DNA of 64,000 nucleotides from Rotaria sp. Silwood1. Lineage: Eukaryota; Rotifera; Eurotatoria; Philodinida; Philodinidae. Where the stretch lies: assembly GCA_905250075.1 (NCBI GenBank), contig CAJNOP010000716.1, positions 23,056 through 87,055 of the forward strand, written 5' to 3'. Positions 34,765 through 45,400 of the stretch are shown in pieces (the stretch's first letter is position 1; every line of letters starts with the position of its first letter). The position numbers and the translations under genes were made by a program. The notes below the pieces were generated by a model. It searched no databases, was not told the origin of the DNA, and was given only the letters and a program-made list of their open reading frames with translations.

Positions 34765-37700
34765 ATGTCATCGACAAGTCATTTGATTCTAACTGCTCAA
34801 AGCAAGGAGACGAAAATTAATAAAGTTCATAGCAGTTTCAATTTGGAAATAACATCTTGTGACGATTCATCAGATTTATTATATTCACCATCTTCGACAA
34901 CAAATCATAATTATCTTTATTATGTCAATACTGAACCATTACGAAAACAATCGGTTGCAGTTACTCATAATTTAACACCAACATCATCAATAAAAGAATC
35001 TAGATTGAATATACGTCGAAAATTAAGTGCTATTTCATTGCCTGTACCTTGGCATAAACGAAATCGATCACCTAGTGACGATAAAACATCAACTGATTCA
35101 ATTTCTAAACATACACAACAGCAACATCGAAAATCTCATATTTTTCGTAAAATGTCTCGAGATGGTTTATTGACATTAGACAGATTATTTAGCAGTGGCA
35201 CACATAGTACTACAACAACAAATGATGATGAACCAGCATCACCAATAACTGAATTCACTGCACTTAATCAATCTACTAAATCTAGTGAAAAAACGATAAA
35301 ATCAATAAAAGAAAATGGTTATCTACGTAATTCACCACGTGTAATGACCAGGTGAGAATAACATATTAAAAAAAAAAACAAACATGATAATCTCTCTAGA
35401 AATCAATTTGTACATAGTATAATATTTTAAAGAAGATTTAATTTCCATTAGAATGAGAGTATATTGTGTCACGAGTAGTTATATAAAAATAGATCAAAAC
35501 TACTCGGAGAAAAAAAAAGAAACCCGTGTGTCAAATCATGTTAACATTAACAATAGAATGTCTGGTTGTTCTTATTTTATTTTTATTTTTTCTTTGTTCG
35601 AGACAGTTGTTAGTCTTAGAAACACGTTGATATTTGACGTTATTTTAATGCCTATTTGCGTAAAATATACATATAATAATAAAAATTTTCTACTGTAGTA
35701 AGATAATATTATATCATTCATTTTTTTTTTCTTTTTATTTGTTTGTTTTCTTCTTATCTATATTTATAGGCTACAATGTACAACGAAAGGTACAAAAGCT
35801 TTACGTCTATTAGGTGACGGTGGTGTAACCAAGGATGGTAATCAAAATCAAGATCAATCATTTAATACAAAAGATTTTATTCTTACTAAACATAATACAC
35901 GTACACATAATCAACGTCGACTTTTACTAAAAAATGGTGAAGTCAACATTTCCAGGTACCTAATTAAGTTTTGTTCATTATTATTTTTGTAAGAAAAAAA
36001 AAAAAAAATAGGAAATTGCTATAAGAAATATAAATTTATGTCTACAAAGGAAAGAAAAAAGTAACATAGAACGTTTTATAGTACGGTTCATTAATCATAA
36101 ACACATAAATATAGGAATAAAAAAAGAAAACATGATAAAAATATTTTAGAGTGCTTGAAAAATCGACCATGACGATATGAAAATAAAAAAAAGATTAACC
36201 ATAAAATGTAAATGAATTTCCGATAGATAAATAAAACATTTATTTTCTAACACACAAGAATAAAGAAATCATCAATCATCTGTTCAAATATTTCTTTTTT
36301 TCTTAAAAAAAAATAATAAATCATATTTTATCTACTATTTAATGAAAAAAAAAGCTTTTTGGTTTTTGATTTCTCAATGTCATATTGCTTTTTTACTTGA
36401 ATGTAAAAAAAATAGCTTTAATCAAATATGAAATAAATAGTTAATTGCAATTTTTATAAACTATTAATTTCTACATAAGATTATTTTTGTTTTCTCTGTA
36501 ATTCTTAATATTGATACATTTTTTTATTTATTACGACACCTCACAATCGGAATCAGACAATCTATAATTTAATGTGTAATCCGTCAACATATATCCGGAA
36601 TGATTCTATATATTTTTCTCTTGACTACTCATCCTTTTTTATCAAATAAATAATTGTCTATTGACGTCATATAATCAATAAAATACTTGATAATATTATT
36701 TCTTTTTGTAAAAGTATTATATTAATTAAGTAAATTCATATTTTAATAAATAGTATTTGTTTCAAATAATAAAATGAAATTAACTATAGTTAGAAGGATC
36801 ATTATAGTTGTTCAAGTAAAAAATAACAAAGAATTTTTATTTTTAAATAAATACTACTTAAGCTTTTCCGTTTCGTTGATGACTTTTTTTTTTTTCTTTA
36901 TCTCGACCGATCGTTCGATCGATTAATGAATAGAAGGCACAATGACATAAATAAAAAAAGAAACTACATCATATCAATCTGTTCTTCATAATTGTTTTGT
37001 CAAATAAGAAGAAAATAATTGAATATTTTGTAAAAATAAAATTATTCTTTGAATTGAAGAATGCTCAAAATAAGAAAATGAATACTTAAGGAAATTTTAA
37101 TTATTAGAAGAAGAAAAATAAGAAACTTTGTATGAAAAAATCCGATTGTCTCAGTAAAAATATCCGCGTTCAAGGAGGATTTGACTTTGTTGTCAAGAAA
37201 GTTTTGTTCTCTAATAGATTAATGCTAGAAAAAAAAACGCATTGTCTTAATCAGCTACATTAAATCAACATGACACTAGTTTTGTAATGACGCAGCAAAA
37301 AATGATAATGTTGCTTTTTGTTATTAATTAAAGAAGTAAAAGATTAGCATACTTTCAAACATCATGACTGGAGAATAATTTATACTTTTGCATTTTTATT
37401 AAAGAAAATCTTAAAATATAATATATTCATTCATGTATATATATATATATTTCTATTTAATTAGATTTAATATTGAAAAACGTCGTCGTCAATATCTTGC
37501 AGATATCTTTACAACACTAATTGATTTAAAATGGCGTTATACATTATGTTTATTTACACTTGGATTTTGTTTAAGTTGGTTAGCATTTGCTTTAATATGG
37601 TATTTATTAATGTATATACATGGAGATTTATATTCATATAATTATAATTCAGCAAATTATACTGCGTGTATATCTGGTGTACATTCATTTGCTGGTGCAA

Positions 37701-38611
37701 TACTTTTTTCAATTGAAACTCAACAAACAATTGGTTATGGTACACGTGTTGTTAAAGAAACATGTTATTTTGCTATTATTATTATGATGGTACAATCAAG
37801 TATAGGTGTTTTATTACAATCATTTATGGTTGGTGTTGTATTTGCAAAAATTTCTCGACCTAAAAAACGTACAGAAACATTAATATGGTCACGTGAAGCT
37901 GTTATTTGTTTACGTGATGGACAAATGACATTACAATGTCGTGTTGGTGATATGCGTAAATCACATATTGTTGAAGCACATGTACGTATGTATTTAATAA
38001 AAAAACGTGTTACTTTAGAAGGTGAAATATTACCATTACATACATATGATATGAATGTTGGATTTGATAAAGGTGTTGATCGTTTATTTTTAATTTGGCC
38101 ATTAGTTGTTGAACATATTATTGATGAACAATCACCATTATATGGTATTAATCGATCAGATTTAGCTAAACAACGTTTTGAATTAGTTGTTATACTTGAA
38201 GGTATTATTGAATCAACTGGTATGACAACACAAGCTCGTACATCTTATTTACCATCAGAAATTTTATGGGGTTATCGTTTTGAACGTTTAATTACATTTC
38301 AACGTGATGATGGTTTATATCGTATTGATTATTCACGTTTTAATTTAACTTATCCAGTTGATATGATAACATGTAGTGCAAAAGAATTAAAAGAATTACA
38401 TGAATTAGAAAAATGGCATGAAACTAATCCAAATCATAGTCATGAGTATGTTTATTTTTTGAAGATTTAATTATATATGAATAAGAAAAACAAAAAAAAG
38501 AAACTAAATATGTTTAGAAAACTTGATATGTCAATATCAGTACCAAATACAGCAACAACAATATCGTCATTACCATTAGTTTGGCAAGAAAAAAAGGAAA
38601 GCACTTTGTGA
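34765..38611 (+). CDS. Inward rectifier potassium channel (Kir family)
   Basis: Four exons: 34765-35351, 35770-35955, 37465-38445, 38518-38611. All GT-AG and in frame, 615 residues. Residues 1-195 are a Ser/Thr-rich extension unusual for the family. Then come RLLLKNGEVNISR, helix 1 (FTLGFCLSWLAFALIWYLLM), the pore with filter TIGYGTR (346-352) and the flanking cysteine pair Cys326/Cys358, helix 2, the PIP2-binding PKKRTETLIWS segment and the conserved cytoplasmic domain (RVGDMRKSHIVEAHVRMYLI, SPLYGI, MTTQARTSYLPSEILWG). The TM2 position equivalent to Asp172 of Kir2.1 is Gln376, while the cytoplasmic acidic sites (LEGE, IIESTGMTTQ) are kept, so weakened rectification is predicted. Exon 4 adds a C-terminal ESTL, a class I PDZ ligand. 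Plasma-membrane tetramer setting resting potential. Confidence 0.95.
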
Positions 38612-39708
38612 CAATCACGTTTGTGCATTTCCAATCTTTTTATTCATGTTAGTAAATTTTTTTCTATTATTCTATTAATACTTTTGTATTTTAGGTGATA
38701 GTACAATTGTGCATAATAAAAATAACTAGCAGTGAATTGGCTCAAACTTGATTATAACGGTCATTTGTTCTTATTTTTCATTTGTCCAATTATATAAACG
38801 GTGGTTAGCTTCAACAGATATATATTTTTTTTTCCTTAATGATTTTCTTGTTAACAGTTTTTTTTTTTCTTCCTTTTAATAAGTCTACACATATTTTATC
38901 CTGAATACCTGTGTGCACCTTCGAGTGCAAATTGATTGTATAGTAGATTGTATATATATATATACATTAAATCTGTGCCTATTTACAAAAGAAAAACAAA
39001 TTCAGAAGAATTTTTATTGAAAATTATTTTTTTTTTTTTTTGAAAGAAAAACTTTTTTATTTTCATTGTAATTTATTATTAATGAAAAAGAAAAAAAAAA
39101 CTAAGAGAATTTATTTTGATATATAGATTTATCGTTAATAATTATATCATCTTAATGAAGGAAATGTAATCAATTTATTAAATTCGATTACAATATGAAT
39201 AAATTTTCTTCCAGAATCTTGTCTCGAAATTGATAAATTCATTTCTTTATTTTCTCTAAAATGTTATACAAAATGAGTGCTAAATTATGTGCATATTTCC
39301 ATAATGTGACTAACTCTATCTTAAAGATTTCTTTTTATCGTTAAGTTGGATAATCCTAAGCAGTTATAGTAAACATAATATAATCGTGTATTTTTAAAAT
39401 TGATGGGGTCAAAGCTCCTGCTCAGAATGTTCTAGAAAACATAAAATAGAGTAACAAAAGAAGATGATAATTGACTAAAAGAATCGATAAATCTTCCATG
39501 ATAGACTATAGAGTTATTATTTAAACTTTTACAGTTTTCACAATAATTTTTATTATGATTGATTAGAATTAAATCACCAGATCATTTTATTTCGGATACA
39601 TTGTATAGATAGATAATAAATCAAAATATTACAATTTAGAAACGAGTAAATATTATTTTAAGAATAAATGTTTCTCGATTAATATAATAAATATTGTTAT
39701 GAAAGTTT
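38612..39708. other. 3' flank of the Kir gene, no gene seen
   Basis: AT-rich, with long T-runs and several AATAAA-like poly(A) signals (first near 38716). It separates the Kir gene from the convergent ISG12-like pair. Confidence 0.5.
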
Positions 39709-40113
39709 CTATTGATCTTTTTCCTTATTATCAATTTTCGTTTCGGTTTGATTGTTCTTTGCATCCATATAAGCTTTTATGACCCCAGCACCCATTCCAA
39801 CTTTGGTAAAAAGTGCACCAACGGCACCAGTTGCTGTCACACTTTGCATTATGCCAAATATTCCTGGCACGAAATGTGTGGCTTGCCACCAAGCTGCCCA
39901 AGAACCGGCTGTTACGCCAATAGATGAAAAGCCGATCCAACTGAATGCTGCTGGTATACCAAACATACCAACAACACCTGCAACTCCAGTATAAACTAAC
40001 GTTCTTGTACCAAAACGAAATAAGAACGAATGTTGTTGATTATTAATATCAACTAATTCATTATTATTATTAACAGTCGCATCATCTTTAGTACCTGAAT
40101 CTTTTGTATCCAT
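39709..40113 (-). CDS. ISG12/IFI27-like small hydrophobic membrane protein, copy A
   Basis: 134 residues from the ATG at 40113. An N-terminal hydrophilic segment rich in Asn and Asp is followed by a glycine/alanine-rich hydrophobic core: LVYTGVAGVVGMFGIPAAF, SWIGFSSIGVTAGSWAAWW and IFGIMQSVTATGAVG. The GF.S.G..AGS.AA..Q......G....QS..A.G layout is that of the Ifi-6-16/ISG12 family, whose vertebrate members are interferon-induced and locate to mitochondrial or ER/nuclear membranes. The tail is charged. An AG directly precedes the ATG, compatible with leader trans-splicing or a cryptic 5' UTR intron. Single exon. Function in an invertebrate is unknown; stress or apoptosis roles are inference. 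Confidence 0.82.
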   Translation of the reverse strand: MDTKDSGTKDDATVNNNNELVDINNQQHSFLFRFGTRTLVYTGVAGVVGMFGIPAAFSWIGFSSIGVTAGSWAAWWQATHFVPGIFGIMQSVTATGAVGALFTKVGMGAGVIKAYMDAKNNQTETKIDNKEKDQ

Positions 40114-41314
40114 CTTCAAATTAACGATATGTTTTTATGTTACCTATTTAAAACAAGCCATATATAAGAAAAAAAAAGCAAACCTTTCTATTTTTAGATG
40201 TCGTCCTTTATCGAGACAAATTAATTAGCTAAGTATCAATTTATATCTTCTATCAAAGAAAAAAAGTACGAACATTAGTTTTTGTGTTAGATTTCATTTG
40301 TTAATACTGATTAAAACTAACGAAAGAAATCTCTGAAATAAATAATCGATTTTATTTCGAATCTATGTGCATCATCTCAATCCTAATCAACAATGAATAT
40401 ATTGAAAAGACTTCCGATCCTTAGCTTATTATTGTCGAGATACGGCACTTTTAGTGTATTTTTTTAAATGAATGCTGTAGTCTCTCTTACGAACAATAGA
40501 AAAACTTATTTTCTAATTTTAATTTGATTGTTTGTATAGAGATAGGTTTTAATGAGAATAGTTTCTTTTTTTAATACAACTATCAAGATTTGCTGGGCAA
40601 CGATATTCATTGAAAAACTACCGTTAAAAAGTAGTATTTTCACAACAACAAACTAAGAACACGAATTTTTTCATGGTATTCATAGCTCATTCGGATCTAT
40701 ATAATGAGGAGAATCTCAAATCAGAAGCAACTTATTAGTTTAAGTTAAAATACATTTTTTTCTATTGTTAATAATGTAGATTTTTTCAAAATGACTTATA
40801 GAATATCTTAAATAGATAAATATTAATACAAGACATTTTGAAATTTGTTTTACAAAAGCAATATTGAATTATATGTATACTTTAACAATGAGTAAGTTTA
40901 ATAAATCTAAGTAGTTTTACATAATAAAATCACATTTAATAATTAGAATTAGAACAATAAGAATTCGCAAGTTACCAGGATGGGATGGTGAGAGATGAAG
41001 ATTGATCGAATTTCAGAACAATAAGTCGAACGTTTAGTTGAGTATTGATGTATAGAAATACACTAAAACTCCTCTGGAGACAAATGAAAACATGAAATCA
41101 AGTAAATAGCAAAAGAAAATAATAATTTATTGAAAGAATTGACCAATCTTATGAGAATTTCAGATTGAAATGAAATTCATCGACAATGTCTGACATCTAA
41201 ACAAAGTATATATTTATTGTTTTTTTTAAGAAGATCGTTTTAAGAGTAAATATATTTTTTTATTATTATATATAACGAAGATTCGTATGTCATCTGAAAG
41301 AAATGATTTTACTG
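40114..41314. other. Spacer between the ISG12-like paralogs
   Basis: AT-rich; no open frame of interest. It should contain the promoter of copy A. Confidence 0.5.
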
Positions 41315-41725
41315 TTAAAGTTTTGATCGAATTTTTTGATTATTGTCAATTTTTGTTTCTTTTGGCTTCTTCTTTGCATCATTGAAAGCTTTTGCTAATG
41401 CACCAGTTACTCCAACACTGGTAATAACTCCTTTTGCTGCACCAGTTGCTGCTGCACTTTGTATTAAACTAAAAATCCATGAAAAGTAATGTGTGGATTG
41501 CCATGCAGCTGCCAATGAGCCAAGTTTTACACCAGTGCATGAAAAACCGATCCAACTCAGTGCTGTTGGTGCACCAAGATAGCAAACAATACCCGCGGCA
41601 CCAGTATAAACAAAACCTCTTTTTCCAAAACGAACCAAGAACGTATTATGTTGATTGTTAGTATCACTTGATTCATTATTATTATTAACAGTTACATCTT
41701 TAGTATCTTGTTTTATTGTCCCCAT
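41315..41725 (-). CDS. ISG12/IFI27-like small hydrophobic membrane protein, copy B
   Basis: 136 residues, ATG at 41725. Paralog of the gene 1.2 kb away, with the same order: DTKD..VNNNNE start, FLVRFGKRGFVYTGAAGIV, SWIGFSCTGVKLGSLAAAWQ, IFSLIQSAAATGAAKG, and a Lys-rich tail with KETKIDNNQK. Identity to copy A is roughly half by eye, so the tandem duplication is not recent. Single exon, same strand. Family and uncertainty as for copy A. Confidence 0.82.
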   Translation of the reverse strand: MGTIKQDTKDVTVNNNNESSDTNNQHNTFLVRFGKRGFVYTGAAGIVCYLGAPTALSWIGFSCTGVKLGSLAAAWQSTHYFSWIFSLIQSAAATGAAKGVITSVGVTGALAKAFNDAKKKPKETKIDNNQKIRSKL

Positions 41726-42450
41726 ATCCGAATTGGCAATGTATTGTTATATGTCAAGTAAACAGTTCCTATACATCGATGAATCACTATTTTCTTGGTG
41801 GGGCGTTACCTATGCTGTGATCCATAACTTATGTTCTGTTTTCTTTCTTTTTATATTGGCTATTCGTTTGTTGTTTACTTCAAAGGGATAAAGAGAAAAG
41901 ATAAACCACAGAACGTTGATGGTTACAGAGTAATAACCACCATGATTACTTAGTAAACCAATCGAAATATTTTCTCAATTGTCAAACTGAAATATGCATA
42001 GCTTCAAATAACAGCAGCCTGTGTGTTATACTTTACTGACGAAAAGAAAGTATACACATGCACATTTTTCTTATATGTAAAGTGACTTCAAAATTTACAT
42101 CGAAATCGACTTTGTCTTTGACTGAAACTATGGTATTCTTTTTTTTTGATGATATTCATCGCTTAACAATGTTTATATCTTGCTCATAGTCTTAATTCAA
42201 TAGCGAATAATTAGTTGAATGTCTCCCATCGTAAGTATAATAAGAAATTTTAGAATTCTTCTGCATTAGTTAAAATCATATCGATCGAATAAATCTATGT
42301 CATTAATTGTTTTTTTTTTGTTGTTGATGAATTCACTAAACATACTAATTTATTTCAAAAGCAACAGACAAAACAACGAAACGACTGCACATAAAATAGC
42401 TCAACGAGTTAAAAATAAAATCTTTTAATTTCTGTTTTCTTTTCTTTGTC
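41726..42450. other. Spacer between ISG12-like copy B and the GPCR 3' end
   Basis: No gene seen. It contains the presumed promoter of copy B and the 3' UTR of the adhesion GPCR. Confidence 0.45.
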
Positions 42451-45400
42451 TTAAACATCACTAATCATATGGATTTTAGTTTTTCGTATTCTTTCCGAAA
42501 GAAGATTTGGTTGTATATAAACACGATTTGTTTGTATTGAATCTTTACTTGATATATTATTTTCATTATGATCTATAAATGTTGGATTTATTGCACTTGA
42601 TATTTCTTTTGTCTTAATATCAATTGATGATTTTGGCGTAATATGAAGTTGAATTGGACGTGTTAAACTAGTCATATTGTCTGTACTTGATTTACTTATT
42701 GTTATAGGTTGTGTATGATTAGTAGATAAATGAGAACGTTGATGAAATCCACGTGGAATAAAAAATGTTTGCCATAAATCTTGTTTTGGTTTTGTTAAAT
42801 AAACATGAAAAAGAAATAGAAAAAAACCTTGAAATGTATTACATATACAAAAAATCAATTCATATATAAATATTGATCGAATAAGTACTAATATACCAAA
42901 TAACCATGTACAAACTAAACAAGAAACAAAAAACAAAAAACAACTTCATGTTAAAACAATTGAAATAATTTACTAATTAATATAAAACAACAAATTGTTA
43001 AGCCTATTTGTAATGTTGATCGATTATTTTGATTTATAGAATCATGTCGACAAATACTTATCAATATAAATATGAAAATTATTAAATTACATAAAATCAT
43101 AGTTGATATTGGTGTAAGAAAAGTCACATAAATTAAAATTTCATTATTAATCCAACATTGATATTCTTCTATATAACCACCATTTTTACCTATGAATAAA
43201 ACTAAACAAGGAAAAATTATTGGTATAATCCATCCAATAATAGTAGATTTAATAAAAAAATTTGAAATATATGAATCAAATATTTGAACAAAATGCATAT
43301 ATTGAATAAATGTTATAATCAATATCCACATAAATGTTGTTAATAAAAAATAATGTAATAAAAAACCAAATATATTACAATAATAATTTTGTTTTGCAAG
43401 ATTAAATAATATATAAAGACAATTAACAAATAATATTGATAAACAAAGCATAAATAATGATGCATGAAGACGATTTTTTTGTGAATATCTAAATAAAAAT
43501 ATTAAAATTAAATATAAATAAATAATAAAATTTTACCGAAAAAGTGCATATGTAATTAATATTATGATAAGACTAAACATGCATAAAGCAATACCAATAT
43601 ATGTTACAAATGTCAATATAAATTCTTCAGTAGTTGATAAAGATTCTATCACTGGTTCTGATTCAGGTAACTAAATAGATAATCAAATAAAAATTCTTCT
43701 AATATGAAAGATATATGCATGATTTTCCTTAAGTATTCTTAGTACCTTCATTCTGAAGTAGAAATCAAAATGAATATGATTTGTATTCGACTGAGACTAT
43801 GATTTAAAAATGTTGATCTTGGAATTAGTTTTGACTTTTCCTGTCGACGAGTTTATTTGAATAAGACAGATAAATTTCATAAAATGGACTAAAGATTTTC
43901 GAGATCTAAGAATGCGAATTGATAGAAGGTTATTATTTTCTTGAATTAAACCTTTTTAAACCGAACTAAGTCCAAATGAATCTAAAATCACTCATTGTCT
44001 TATGATGCTATCATTGTTACATCTCTAATCATAGTTCATTATCAACGAATTCATTTGAAAAGTGGAATAGTTATGTTTGCATTATCGATATCTTATCTAC
44101 TTTTTTAATGAAAAACCTACCTTCTCTCACATAAATAAGCTTAACAGAGCCATAGCTGAGAACAGGCAAAATGAACTTGATGATCTATATTTTATTAAAA
44201 AAGGACGGATGTTTTATCTGATTTAACAATATTAGAATTATTACGCATACAAGTTATTAAAAGGATATAATAAGTCTCATAAAAAGATTTGCTCACGTAA
44301 AAGGTCTTTACACTGAACTATATTTTCGCTTTATTTGATAACATGCCCACATCTAATATTACTGTGGTAATGCAATGAGTCGCAATTTCATCTTCACATT
44401 GAAGAGTTAAAGAAAAAAAGCAGCTTTGACTGTTTTTTTTCTATAGGAAGTACAATGTTGAACGATCAGTAAATCATAGAATGTGAAAAGAAAACAGCAG
44501 AGACTTCAGTTGTGAACTTCTCTTTAAAAAATAACTCGCGGATAACACGTAGATTATTTAAAATGTATTCATTTTCTTTTTTTTTTGTGGCACACTTTTG
44601 AAATACTCTCGGTTATCTAACGTCTCAATAAACATCAGATCGATACAAAAATAAGATTGTAAACTTGTTTTATTTTTTTATGTGAATGCTTTCAAAATGA
44701 ATCTATCTTTATTTGAATGTACAAAAAATATGGATGTGATGATATTTGTAAGAGATTCTAATTCATTTAAGACGTAGTATTAGACATATTATCTCAATTT
44801 TCTCAACATACCAAACGTAATGCATAATGCGTCAGATGATTACAAGAACATTGAGCATAATCATCAATATATCCAATGAAACGACATCCATTATCTGCTA
44901 TCCATGAACCATTATTTTCATCAAATGACCAATAAACACATGAGATATTACGTGATTGAATAGACTAATATAATTAAATAGAAATTGGATTTATTTTAAA
45001 ATAAATTTTTCTTACTTCAGTTATATGTATTTGAAATTTTACAATATCATTATCTGTTTTCATATTTGTCCAATTAACTATTTGATAAGATATTGGTATT
45101 CCAATCAATTGATTACTATTTATATTTGTTTGATTAGTTTTATTTATTTGTGGAAATAAATTAAAATTTGAAAATATAATTTTAATTATACGATAATTAT
45201 CAGATGATTGTAATTGTGTTCGTAATATTCGCATATTCAATTGAACAATAATATTCGGATAATGATCTGAATTTTCTATAGATATGAAAAAAAATTCAAA
45301 GTTACAAATTTCTTTCGTGTGAAAATAAATGATACCCGATGTTACATTAAACCATTCATTTTCCTTATTATTTTGTTGCCATTGATCAAAATTTATATTT

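Noticed and set aside
42451-43451. Two separate membrane-protein genes
   Set aside because: The two frames join by a 59-bp GT-AG intron into one seven-helix domain.
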